A stretch of DNA of 64,000 nt from VXRD01 sp965242535 (GTDB lineage: Bacteria > Latescibacterota > UBA2968). The notes under the pieces are model-generated. The model was not told the DNA's origin, did no database searches, and worked only from the letters and a program-made list of their open reading frames with translations. How positions within the stretch are numbered: the first letter of the stretch is position 1; each line of letters opens with the position of its first letter. A program made the translations under genes and the position numbers. The stretch is taken from the NCBI GenBank assembly GCA_965242535.1, contig OZ251458.1, positions 868,001 to 932,000 on the forward strand, given 5' to 3'. Below are positions 34,801 through 42,116 of this stretch, piece after piece.

Positions 34801-35181
34801 CATCTGCTCAAGTCGCAGGAGCTCGACCCGCCCGCCTGCCGCTTTGAGGGCCAAGGCGATCCGTTGGTCGCACGCACAAAGGCACAGGGCTTTTTCTACG
34901 ACCCAACCGCGCAGCGCGTTCACATCAGCAAAACGCATTATTTTGGCCCCGTGCCTCCGGAAGTCTATGGCTATCGCATCGGCGGCTACCAAGTCTGCGA
35001 CAAGTGGTTGAAAGACCGCAAAGACCGCCGCTTGAGCCTCGACGATATCCGCACCTACTGCCGGATGGTGACGGCCCTCGGGCTGACGCTCGCAATCCAG
35101 CGAGAGATCGACAGGGTATATGAAAACGTGGATAATAGTCTAATGTCGGTTGGAGCCGAGCAATCGCCGAAAGGAGCTTGA
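31840..35181 (+). CDS. Type IIG-like restriction-modification fusion with antitoxin-like N-terminal extension
   Basis: A 1113-residue frame. Residues 1-59 (MWRDTIVEEIRRNRQVYAAK, CRAAREQQKKSGHEIVSLPP) look like the small antitoxin that normally follows VapC-like genes such as the one 4 bp upstream. From MNQKSIFSTYLN (ATG at 32017) a restriction enzyme begins. Its PD-(D/E)xK nuclease has GGNPDFRLWN and VGYVEAKKP. A gamma-class adenine methylase has motif I LDPAAGTMTF and motif IV NPPYSG. The C-terminal region ends like the first RM protein (PPEVYGYRIGGYQV). Either the antitoxin lost its stop and was fused, or translation of the enzyme restarts at 32017. A ribosome site AAGGGAT precedes 31840; none is clear before 32017. 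Target unknown. Confidence 0.78.
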   Translation: MWRDTIVEEIRRNRQVYAAKFHHDIKAICRAAREQQKKSGHEIVSLPPRSVATVAKDNAMNQKSIFSTYLNALTAVARQGDAREESFYPALADMLAETARATGRTHVHVTTLPKRTEGGNPDFRLWNGRDRIVGYVEAKKPTEERLDIVENSEQLQRYRATFPNLILTNFLEFRLYRDGERVQTVRVGRPLVLNALGTTPPLENQNDLAALLDHFLDFALPPTFTAESLAVELAKRTRLLRVVIGEQFERERNAPGMLSDFFKAFQTYLIGSLTTDDFADLFAQTIAYGLFAARTRAGDGFNRRVAFDNIPHTIGVLRALFRYISLEELPKPLAWCVDDLAEVLAVADAPGILDSYYREGKGGDPIVHFYETFLAQYDPDERERRGVYYTPEPVVGYIVRSLNGLLKTEFDKRDGLASDGVTLLDPAAGTMTFVARAAQQAVAEFEAKYGSGGREDFIRRHILENFYALELMMAPYAVGHLKMSFFLEELGHRLADDERVPFYLTNTLDVEELEQSRLPGLSALAEESRLAGAVKKQTPILLILGNPPYSGHSSNTGDWIRRLIDDYKQVNGEPLGERNLKWLQDDYVKFLRFAQWKIEQAGQGVVGMITNHSYLDNPTFRGMRRSLMQTFDDIYILDLHGNSLKRETAPDGSPDQNVFDIQQGVAIAFFVKRGGQHADATIHHADCYGTRERKYEWLDAHDLGATDWQQINPASPFYLFLPHDATLEAEYRQFMAVPEIYPVNSVGIVTARDSLAIRWSKEEAWNVVRAFSGMEPELAREGYSLGRDSRDWKVTLAQRDLRDSGPTHENVVPILYRPFDIRRTYYTGRSRGFICRPRSEVMRHMLLDSNNIGLITVRQVAEGIFNHVIPTQHITDFRTTLSNKGGAYLFPLYLYPTADRDDLFAQRESFERQPNLSPKLLAVLAEAHGHGPSPEDIFFYTYAILHAPAYREKYAEFLRIDFPRIPFTKDSALFAKLAELGARLVGLHLLKSQELDPPACRFEGQGDPLVARTKAQGFFYDPTAQRVHISKTHYFGPVPPEVYGYRIGGYQVCDKWLKDRKDRRLSLDDIRTYCRMVTALGLTLAIQREIDRVYENVDNSLMSVGAEQSPKGA

Positions 35182-35182
35182 T

Positions 35183-35269
35183 ATGATCGCGCAACATAAG
35201 GCTGAATTTCGCGGCGCAGTCCGCAATGTCGCAATGGTCGTCGGGCGGCTAGGTGGGGCAGGGGTCTAA
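35183..35269 (+). CDS. Short open frame after RM gene, possibly a truncated gene
   Basis: A 28-codon frame (MIAQHKAEFRGAVRNVAMVV) with a good ribosome site AAGGAG and an ATG one base after the RM stop. Its small size and abrupt TAA suggest the stump of a lost third gene of the restriction system; it may not make a functional protein. Confidence 0.25.
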   Translation: MIAQHKAEFRGAVRNVAMVVGRLGGAGV

Positions 35270-35299
35270 ATTTATTTTTTTGATGAACGGGAGCAGAAC

Positions 35300-36466
35300 A
35301 TGGCTAAGAAAGTAATCCTCGAGACGCATGTACTCTACGACATAGGATTGAAGAAGGTCAGCATTGAGGACATCCGGTCGCCCGGAGAACGGCTCTTTTA
35401 CTCGCCCATCTCGATCCTCGAGTTGGTATCCAAACTCGATGAGAGATCGTTTGCAGACCGGAAGGCTGCGGCTAACGCCATCCTCGATCACGGGATAGAG
35501 GAACTCCCGGACCCCGAATCGCATTTGACGATGGCATTTGGCTACAAATTGGCAGAGTCTGTCCCCTCTTTTGCCGATGCTGTTCACGTCTTGGCGAAAG
35601 CCGATAACCTCGGGGAAGCTCAAAGCGGCGTACCGGACGACGAACTTCGCGTTCGGCGGAGCTTGAATATATCGCGTGCGATGACATGGCGCGAGAAGGT
35701 CGAGCAAAAATGGGTGGATGATCTCATCTCACTGATGAAAGAGAACATCCCCAAGTTTCAGAAGTGGTATGCCGAGGATCCAAAAAAGCGGTCTTCGTCT
35801 GTGCCTAAACTGCGGAGCGGGGAGAGGGAGAAATTTCTCAGCGGGATGAAGTCGGAAGAGTTGGCTACCCGAGTTATATCCGCTTGCCAAATGCGTGCCT
35901 TCCTCAAGGCGGACAAAGACGATCTGCATGTATTTTCCAAACAGAGGGCAAATGAACTCGCCGCCGCTATTCTCAAGGTGGCGTGCTTCACCCAGATGTA
36001 CAAGCACTACTCGATCCGCCTCATGATAAAGGGGCTATTGCCCGATAAGAACGACAGTGGAGACATAGATTTCTTTCTGTATTCAACCGATGATGACCAC
36101 GTCGTAGTCACCAATGAGGATAAGTGGATCAACATTGCGGAGGCCGCGGGTTTTGCCCGGAGGATACGCAGATACGGTGCCGGACTTCGGAAAGCCGCAC
36201 CGACTCAAGAACGGAACAGCCTAAAGGAGAAGGCCCCAAGGTATCGCAAAAAGTACTTTGAAGACTATCTCGAACCCCGACCGGGTGTTCGCGGCGGCAA
36301 GATCTGTTTCAAAGGCACCCGGATAACGGTCTATGACGTATTGGAATACTTAGACGGGGGGATGACAGAGGATGAGCTTTTGGTCGATTTCCCAACGCTG
36401 ACACCGCAGCACATCCGAGTGGCACGGGACTTTTCCGAGATCTATAACTCCGGCCCTACAGTGTGA
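35300..36466 (+). CDS. PIN-like domain fused to DUF433 antitoxin domain
   Basis: A 388-residue protein. The N-terminus (KKVILETHVLYDIGLKKVSI, YSPISILELVSKLDE) resembles a PIN-like nuclease with later acidic positions (STDDDHVVVTNEDKWINIA). The last 75 residues are a DUF433 domain (GVRGGKICFKGTRITVYDVL, YLDGGMTEDELLVDFPTLTP), normally a separate small antitoxin with a winged-helix fold. The next gene, a DUF5615 PIN-like protein, overlaps by 4 bp, which is the usual DUF433-DUF5615 partnership. The large N-terminal part fused to the antitoxin is unusual. Ribosome site GGAGC lies before the ATG. Confidence 0.7.
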   Translation: MAKKVILETHVLYDIGLKKVSIEDIRSPGERLFYSPISILELVSKLDERSFADRKAAANAILDHGIEELPDPESHLTMAFGYKLAESVPSFADAVHVLAKADNLGEAQSGVPDDELRVRRSLNISRAMTWREKVEQKWVDDLISLMKENIPKFQKWYAEDPKKRSSSVPKLRSGEREKFLSGMKSEELATRVISACQMRAFLKADKDDLHVFSKQRANELAAAILKVACFTQMYKHYSIRLMIKGLLPDKNDSGDIDFFLYSTDDDHVVVTNEDKWINIAEAAGFARRIRRYGAGLRKAAPTQERNSLKEKAPRYRKKYFEDYLEPRPGVRGGKICFKGTRITVYDVLEYLDGGMTEDELLVDFPTLTPQHIRVARDFSEIYNSGPTV

Positions 36467-36810
36467 AACTCCTCCTCGACGAAAACCTCAGCCATCGGCT
36501 CGTGGCACGCCTCAAAGAAGCCTTTCCCGGCACCGTGAGTGTCGCGCAAGTTAGGCTCGATAGCCAACCCGATACAGCCATTTGGACCTATGCCGCCAAA
36601 CATGGCTTCGCAATCGTGTCAAAGGATGAGGATCTGCGTCAACTCAGTTTCTTCTGTGGGCATCCGCCAAAAGTGATATGGCTCGCCGTGGGAAACGCTG
36701 GGACCGCCCAAATTGCGGACTTGTTGTTGCAAAACAAAAATCGGATCGCCACTTTTCTCGGTCGCGATGAAGACGCCCTTCTCACCCTAAATTTGACCGA
36801 CCTCGGATAA
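36463..36810 (+). CDS. DUF5615 PIN-like protein (putative toxin)
   Basis: A 115-residue protein starting with GTG inside the stop of the previous gene (GTGA). MKLLLDENLSHRLVARLKEA gives the first acidic pair, AIVSKDEDLRQLSFF the second, and KVIWLAVGNAGT matches the third strand of this Mut7-C/PIN-like family. It is found beside DUF433 proteins across bacteria and regarded as a toxin-antitoxin pair, though activity is little studied. Confidence 0.82.
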   Translation: MKLLLDENLSHRLVARLKEAFPGTVSVAQVRLDSQPDTAIWTYAAKHGFAIVSKDEDLRQLSFFCGHPPKVIWLAVGNAGTAQIADLLLQNKNRIATFLGRDEDALLTLNLTDLG

Positions 36811-37123
36811 GCCCGAGCCAAGTCTGTAACAAGCAGAGGAACCCTGAACCGCTTGGGCGAAGCGGACTGATAACTGACAACGGACGGTTAGACGCGACAT
36901 GTTTGAGACCGATATCCTCGACAGAACGCTAAAATCACAGCGCGAATAGAGAAATCGAGAGCGCGTCGCGCTGATTGGACGTGTGGCTATTGCGTTGCGC
37001 GTTTGCTGAACCGCGCATGATCTGCACGAGGCATGGATCGTTGCTTTTTGCAGATCGATGGGATGAGATGTCCAATTTTTTTTGATGCAGAAAGGCATCG
37101 TCACTTTACTCGGGGGGTTTGCC
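36811..37123. other. 313-bp gap without recognised features
   Basis: Sequence between the DUF5615 gene and the Uma2-type gene. I find no open frame with support, no clear repeat of the families seen elsewhere and no RNA gene. Confidence 0.5.
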
Positions 37124-37729
37124 ATGACCGTCGTTGCCTTGCAACCGAGACAGAATGCCCTGACGCTTCATTTTGGGGCGGCCTTACGCATGGACAGGCA
37201 TGAGTTTTTTCAATTCTGCCGCGCCAATCCCGATTTGAGAATGGAACTCACCCGCGAAGGAGATCTGATCATTATGCCGCCAACGGGGAGCATATCCGGG
37301 CATCGCAATTTTACGCTCGCGGTCCAATTTGGCATGTGGCTACAATCCGATGAAACGGGTTTGGGCTTTGATTCATCTGCGGGTTTCACCCTTCCCAATG
37401 GCGCGGTGCGCGCCCCGGATTTGGCTTGGATTCGCAAAGAGCGGTGGGACGCACTCTCGGCAGAAGAACAGGAGGAGTTCGCCCCCATTTGTCCCGATTT
37501 TGTCGTCGAACTGCTATCGCGGACCGATCGCCTCGAGACCGTGCAAAACAAGATGCGGGAATACATCGCCAATGGCGCGCAACTCGGCTGGCTCATCGAT
37601 CCCAAAGCGCGGAATGTTTATATCTATCGTCCGGATGAAGCGGTCGTTTGTCTGCGCGATCCCCAAACCATTTCGGGCGATCCCCTATTGCCCAAATTTG
37701 AATGTCAGGTGGACGAACTCTGGCAATAG
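37124..37729 (+). CDS. Uma2-family (DUF820) putative endonuclease
   Basis: A 201-residue protein of the Uma2/DUF820 family, a PD-(D/E)xK-like fold: MDRHEFFQFCRANPDLRMEL, GDLIIMPPTGSISG, RAPDLAWIRKERW (D), DFVVELLSRTD (E) and KMREYIANGAQLGWLIDP. The family is very common in cyanobacteria and Chloroflexi; its role is not established. Start at the ATG at 37124 (MTVVALQPRQ), with GGGGGG just upstream. Single gene in the island. Confidence 0.85.
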   Translation: MTVVALQPRQNALTLHFGAALRMDRHEFFQFCRANPDLRMELTREGDLIIMPPTGSISGHRNFTLAVQFGMWLQSDETGLGFDSSAGFTLPNGAVRAPDLAWIRKERWDALSAEEQEEFAPICPDFVVELLSRTDRLETVQNKMREYIANGAQLGWLIDPKARNVYIYRPDEAVVCLRDPQTISGDPLLPKFECQVDELWQ

Positions 37730-37783
37730 ATCACCGCGAGTCATGTAGTAAACAATATCACTCTAATACAAGGAGGACATGCA

Positions 37784-37978
37784 ATGAACGATAAATGCGA
37801 GAGGCAACGCTCGATCTCCGAAGTTTTCCGGCAACTTGGTTTGGAGACTGCGGAGGAAAGGGGTCGCTTTCAACGGCTAGCCAACTTAGGTTCCATCGGT
37901 CAGTGCTTGGAGAAGAAGACCCACCGCCACGAGCCAACGGATACTCAAAACAACACGGCAAAGGAGAACGATGCCTAA
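37784..37978 (+). CDS. Small protein upstream of truncated protease
   Basis: A 64-residue frame (MNDKCERQRSISEVFRQLGL, RGRFQRLANLGSIGQCLEKK) with a strong ribosome site AAGGAGG nine bases before the ATG. Its 3' end overlaps the next start by 8 bp (ATGCCTAA). It is probably the first gene of a small operon with the Clp-fold protease remnant. Function unknown. Confidence 0.5.
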   Translation: MNDKCERQRSISEVFRQLGLETAEERGRFQRLANLGSIGQCLEKKTHRHEPTDTQNNTAKENDA

Positions 37979-38190
37979 CTGGAACCAACTCCTCGACGAG
38001 ATCAATGCCGCCGAAGGCATACACGATGTTATCCGCCGTCGCTATCTCAAAGAAGTTTTCGAGATTACGGGTCGCAACGTTATCATCTACTATTCTGGCT
38101 GGCTTCAGAAGGAGAACATTGCTGGCATTGAGATCAACGACGAAGACAAAAACGGCTTTATGACCGTCATTCACGAACTAGATAGAAGCC
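37971..38190 (+). pseudogene. Truncated Clp-fold serine protease (SDH-type) at island edge
   Basis: The first 73 residues (MPNWNQLLDEINAAEGIHDV, RRRYLKEVFEITGRNVIIYY, SGWLQKENIAGIEINDEDKN, GFMTVIHELDRS) follow the N-terminus of serine dehydrogenase proteinase-type Clp-fold proteins. After LDRS, where the family continues into LDLILHTPGG with the catalytic serine later, similarity ends and the frame runs on as unrelated residues to 38387. The catalytic part is missing, so this is a stump left by recombination at the island's right border. Confidence 0.7.
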
Positions 38191-38280
38191 GTGGTCGTTG
38201 CGCGAAAGAAGGCGCAAGACTTCCGCTTGGCATCAGTGGTCAAACTCTCGGCCGATGGTCGAGCAAACGGGAATCTCTTT

Positions 38281-39399
38281 ATGGCACACGCATACACCCC
38301 CGGCCTTCGCGTGACGCGGCGCGCTCGGATTCAACGCCAGCGACAACTGCCCCTCAAGGGCGAGGTCGTGGTGGCACAAGGCGATAGCGTGACGCGCGAT
38401 CAGGTCGTCGCGCGCACGGACTTGCCCGGCAATGTCACCACCCTCAATTTGGTCAACATCTTGAGTTGCACGCCCGAGGAATTGCCCAATTACATGCTCA
38501 AGCGCGAAGGCGACGCGGTCGAGGCAGGCGAACCCATCGCCGAGACGCGGCCCTTCATCAAATGGTTCAAAACCACAGTCAAAGCCCCGATTGGCGGCAC
38601 GCTCGAAAACATCTCCAAAATCACGGGGCAAGTCCTGTTTCGCGCGCCGCCGCGGCCCGTTCAGGTCATGGCCTACATCGACGGCAATGTGATCGACATT
38701 TTGCCGGACGAAGGCGTCATCGTCGAAACCGCGGGCGTTTTTGTGCAGGGCATCTTCGGCGTGGGCGGCGAAACCTGGGGCACCTTGCACGTCATCTCCA
38801 GCGAGCCGGATGAGACCTTGCACGCGGATCAGATCGACGCCGAGTGCGCGGGCAAAATCGTCGTCGGGGGCAATTTGCTGACCCGCGAGGTGATCGACAA
38901 AGCGCGGGCAACCGGCGCGGTGGGCATCATCGGCGGCGGGATCCGCGACGCGGATTTGCGCGATCTGCTCGGCTACGACTTGGGCGTCGCCATCACCGGC
39001 ACCGAGGATATCGGCCTCAGCGTCATCGTCACCGAGGGCTTTGGCCCCATTGCGATGGCGCGCAAAACCTTCGACATTCTGCGCGAAAACCACGGCAGAG
39101 AAGCCTCGCTCTCGGGCGCCACGCAGATCCGCGCAGGCGTGTTGCGGCCCGAAATCATCATACCAGAAGCCGGCGCGGATCGCCGCGCTGAAAAAGCCGA
39201 GCAGTTGGGCCTCGCGGAAGGGGCGCACTTGCGGGCGATTCGTGCGCCGCATTTTGGTCGCGTGGGCAAAGTCGCGGCCCTGCCGCCCGAGTTGCAAGCC
39301 GTGGAATCCGAAACCCGCGTGCGCGTGCTCGAAGTCGAATTTGAAAATGGCGACCGCGCCATCGTGCCCCGCGCCAATGTCGAGTTGATTCAAGAATGA
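38281..39399 (+). CDS. Uncharacterised protein with barrel-sandwich-like and C-terminal SH3-like regions
   Basis: A 372-residue protein. The N-terminal 170 residues contain two lipoyl/RnfC-like barrel-sandwich segments (LPLKGEVVVAQGDSVTRDQV, LKREGDAVEAGEPIAET, KAPIGGTLENISKITGQVLF). The middle (GAVGIIGGGIRDADLRDLLG, LSVIVTEGFGPIAMARKTFD) looks like a small alpha/beta domain. The last 60 residues (FGRVGKVAALPPELQAVESE, FENGDRAIVPRANVELI) look like a KOW/SH3 module. No signal peptide. It is the first of five tightly spaced genes, 12 bp before the DUF6754-type gene. Start at the ATG at 38281 because upstream residues come from the protease remnant. Confidence 0.65.
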   Translation: MAHAYTPGLRVTRRARIQRQRQLPLKGEVVVAQGDSVTRDQVVARTDLPGNVTTLNLVNILSCTPEELPNYMLKREGDAVEAGEPIAETRPFIKWFKTTVKAPIGGTLENISKITGQVLFRAPPRPVQVMAYIDGNVIDILPDEGVIVETAGVFVQGIFGVGGETWGTLHVISSEPDETLHADQIDAECAGKIVVGGNLLTREVIDKARATGAVGIIGGGIRDADLRDLLGYDLGVAITGTEDIGLSVIVTEGFGPIAMARKTFDILRENHGREASLSGATQIRAGVLRPEIIIPEAGADRRAEKAEQLGLAEGAHLRAIRAPHFGRVGKVAALPPELQAVESETRVRVLEVEFENGDRAIVPRANVELIQE

Positions 39400-39411
39400 C
39401 GGGAGGTCGAT

Positions 39412-40620
39412 ATGCGATATCGTTTTTTCGTTTGCGCTCTGCTGATTTGCGCGGCGCAGGTGCAGGCGCAACAACCCATGGGGGTGCGAGCGATGGATAC
39501 CCCCAGCGACGCGGGCGGCAGCATCACCGTCACCTGGAAGCGCGCGACGCTTCCCGATGGGGCGGTCTATAAAATCGCCGTTGGCGAATCGGAAAATGGG
39601 CCTTTTCATCCCGTCGCGGATATCGATCCCTCGAACAACTTGCAAGCTGGCGATCCGGGCACCTTTGGGCACGGCGAGGAAACGTTCCAAACGCATTTCG
39701 CCAAAATCGCCGAATGCGTCGATCCCGCGGATCCCTCAAAACGGATCGCCATTGAAAACGGCAAACCCTATTACGTTCGGGTCGAGACCCATCTTCCTTC
39801 CGGGCAGATCTTGCCCTCGGGCATCGCGTCTGCGACCGCGTTTGAAAATTTGTTCAACTGGGCCAAAGCAAACAATTTTGCCATCGGCACGGTGTTTTCG
39901 CTCATCATTTTGGGCGGCATCATCCTCGCCCAAAAGCGCGACCTCTTCATCAGGCGCATCGCCGGTCTCGAAGCCTTGGACGAAGCCCTCGGCCGCGCCA
40001 CGGAAATGGGCAAGCCCGTGCTCTTTGCCCACGGCTTGGCGACGATGGGCAGCGTCTCGACCATCGCGGCGATCAACGTGCTCGCGCGCGTGGCGAATCG
40101 CACCGCCGAATTTAACACGGAATTGCGCGTCGCCAACAACGACCCCGTGGTTCTCGCCGTGAGCCGCGAGGTCGTCAAGGAATCCTATCTCAATGCCGGG
40201 CGGCCCGACGCGTATTCCGAGGACATGGTGTTTATGGTCGCCACCGAGCAATTTAGCTATGCCGCCGCGCTCGACGGCATGATGGTGCGCGACAGACCCG
40301 CGACCAATATTATGATGGGCTATTTCTATGCGGAATCCCTGCTCTTGGCCGAAACCGGCGCGTCTATCGGGGCGATTCAGATCGCGGGCACGGATTCCTA
40401 CACCCAACTGCCCTTTTTCATCACCACCTGCGACTACACGCTGATGGGCGAAGAACTCTACGCCGCGAGTGCGTATCTCTCCCGCGAACCCAAATTGCTC
40501 GGCAGCCTCAAGGGGCAGGACATCGGCAAAGCCGTGCTCTTGATCGCCATGATCTTGGGCACGCTTTTGGCGACCGCCTTCGACTTTCAGACACTCGCGC
40601 ACGTTTTCTCGGCGTATTGA
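39412..40620 (+). CDS. DUF6754-type membrane protein with FN3-like ectodomain
   Basis: A 402-residue protein. It has a signal peptide (MRYRFFVCALLICAAQVQAQ), an FN3-like extracytoplasmic domain (about 28-145: GGSITVTWKRATLPDGAVYK), a membrane helix (NFAIGTVFSLIILGGIILAQ), a conserved cytoplasmic domain (LFAHGLATMGSVSTIAAINV, MVFMVATEQFSYAAALDGMM, IAGTDSYTQLPFFITTCDYT) and a last membrane helix (AVLLIAMILGTLLATAF). I recognise the central domain as DUF6754, function unknown. It lies 12 bp after the previous gene and 12 bp before the next; the five genes should be one operon. Confidence 0.75.
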   Translation: MRYRFFVCALLICAAQVQAQQPMGVRAMDTPSDAGGSITVTWKRATLPDGAVYKIAVGESENGPFHPVADIDPSNNLQAGDPGTFGHGEETFQTHFAKIAECVDPADPSKRIAIENGKPYYVRVETHLPSGQILPSGIASATAFENLFNWAKANNFAIGTVFSLIILGGIILAQKRDLFIRRIAGLEALDEALGRATEMGKPVLFAHGLATMGSVSTIAAINVLARVANRTAEFNTELRVANNDPVVLAVSREVVKESYLNAGRPDAYSEDMVFMVATEQFSYAAALDGMMVRDRPATNIMMGYFYAESLLLAETGASIGAIQIAGTDSYTQLPFFITTCDYTLMGEELYAASAYLSREPKLLGSLKGQDIGKAVLLIAMILGTLLATAFDFQTLAHVFSAY

Positions 40621-40632
40621 CAGGAGCCTCTC

Positions 40633-41289
40633 ATGCTTTTTCTCAGACGCACACTCCCGCTGATCATCGCCTTTGTCATGGGCATCATCGGCATCCTCTG
40701 TTTTTACATTCCACACAGCGCAGCGGAAAGTCTCGAACGGGAATTGACCAAGTGGGACCGCATCGTGGCCGCCTTCGCGCTGGTGTTGGGCATCTACAGC
40801 CTGATGCGCCTGCACTGGAGCCGCGTGCGGCGGCAGCGCGCCGGCTGGGGATACAGTTTTCTCGTGTTCGTGGGCTTTGCGGTCATGACCCTGTTTGCGA
40901 TCTACAATGACGGGCAGGGGCCGCTCGAATCCCAAGCGAGCGGAGGCCCTTTTGATTGGATGTACACCCATGTGCAAGTGCCCGCCGATGCCACCATGTT
41001 TTCCATCCTCGCGTTTTTCATCGCATCTGCGGCGTACCGCACCTTTCGCGCACGCACCATCGAAGCGGCCATTCTGCTCGTATCGGCCATCGTCGTGATG
41101 ATCGGTCGCGTGCCCATCGGCGCGGAAATTTACCACAGATTGCCCGACCTCGCCCAATGGATGATGGACGTGCCCAATTTGGCGGTCAAGCGCGGCATCT
41201 TGCTCGGCGTCAGCTTGGGCGCGGTCGCAACGGCGTTGCGGATCATCTTTGGCATCGAACGCTCGTATCTCGGCGGAGGCGAAGAATGA
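40633..41289 (+). CDS. Multi-pass membrane protein of the DUF6754 cluster
   Basis: A 218-residue protein with about six membrane helices (LPLIIAFVMGIIGILCFYIP, RIVAAFALVLGIYSLMRL, SFLVFVGFAVMTLFAIY, TMFSILAFFIASAAYRTF, AAILLVSAIVVMIGRVPIGA, GILLGVSLGAVATALRIIFG). It shares the 4-base overlap ATGA with the next gene. No known transporter signature. Probably a structural or channel-forming part of the cluster's complex (inference). Confidence 0.65.
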   Translation: MLFLRRTLPLIIAFVMGIIGILCFYIPHSAAESLERELTKWDRIVAAFALVLGIYSLMRLHWSRVRRQRAGWGYSFLVFVGFAVMTLFAIYNDGQGPLESQASGGPFDWMYTHVQVPADATMFSILAFFIASAAYRTFRARTIEAAILLVSAIVVMIGRVPIGAEIYHRLPDLAQWMMDVPNLAVKRGILLGVSLGAVATALRIIFGIERSYLGGGEE

Positions 41290-42116
41290 AAACGTTTTTA
41301 CTCGATATCGACCGCCGCATCATCTTCGCGTTCGTCGCGCTCGGCATCATCATTCCCTCGCTGGCGCCCGTGCGGATGCCCATCCCCATCACCAAAGATG
41401 TGCGCGCACTTTACGACACCATCGAAGACGTGGGCGCGAAAAACGGCACGGTGCTCATTTCGTTTGACTACGGCCCTAGCGCGAAGCCCGAAGTGCAACC
41501 CATGGCGCTTTCGGTCTTGCGCCATTGTTTTCGCAACCGCATCAAAGTGATCGGCATGTCGCACGTTCCGACCTCTGTGGGCCTCGCACAACAAGCTTTT
41601 GAAACCGCTGCTTCAGAACACGGCGCGCAATACGGCGAGGATTACACGTTCTTGGGGTTCAAGCCGGGCGGCGGGTCATTGGTCATCAACATGGGCAGCG
41701 ACTTTCACGGCGCGTTTCAAAAAGACCTGCGCGGCAGCGACACAGCCGAATTGCCCGTCACGCAAAACATCAAGGGGTTGGCGGATTTCGACTACGTGAT
41801 CTGCTTGGCATCCGGCAACACCCCCGACGGCCTGTGGATCCCCTACGGGCAGGAACGCTACAAATTCAAACTCGGCCTCGGCTGCACGGCGGTGATGGCG
41901 CCCGATCAATATCCCTATTTGCAAACCGGTCAAATGCACGGCATGATGGGCGGCTTGGCAGGCGCGGCCGAATACGAAACCCTGATCGAGGCATCGGGCA
42001 AAGCCACCGCGGGCATGGGCGCGCAATCCTTTGTGCATCTCATCATCATTTTTTTCATCGTCTTGGGCAATGTGATGTATTTCCTCTACGGTCGGCAGAA
42101 AGGCGGTGCCCAGTGA
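41286..42116 (+). CDS. Membrane-anchored alpha/beta protein of the DUF6754 cluster
   Basis: A 276-residue protein. It has an N-terminal membrane helix (RRIIFAFVALGIIIPSLAPV), a soluble alpha/beta domain (NGTVLISFDYGPSAKPEVQP, KVIGMSHVPTSVGLAQQAFE, DYVICLASGNTPDGLWIPYG) and a C-terminal membrane helix (FVHLIIIFFIVLGNVMYFLY). The soluble part has the alternating strands of a Rossmann or receptor-like fold, but I find no catalytic signature. Coupled by ATGA with the gene before and by GTGA with the gene after. Confidence 0.65.
   Translation: MKTFLLDIDRRIIFAFVALGIIIPSLAPVRMPIPITKDVRALYDTIEDVGAKNGTVLISFDYGPSAKPEVQPMALSVLRHCFRNRIKVIGMSHVPTSVGLAQQAFETAASEHGAQYGEDYTFLGFKPGGGSLVINMGSDFHGAFQKDLRGSDTAELPVTQNIKGLADFDYVICLASGNTPDGLWIPYGQERYKFKLGLGCTAVMAPDQYPYLQTGQMHGMMGGLAGAAEYETLIEASGKATAGMGAQSFVHLIIIFFIVLGNVMYFLYGRQKGGAQ

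Noticed and set aside
38233..39696. 487-residue antisense frame under the first gene of the DUF6754 cluster
   Set aside because: Crosses two plus-strand genes and has antisense-type composition (many H, R, G, D).
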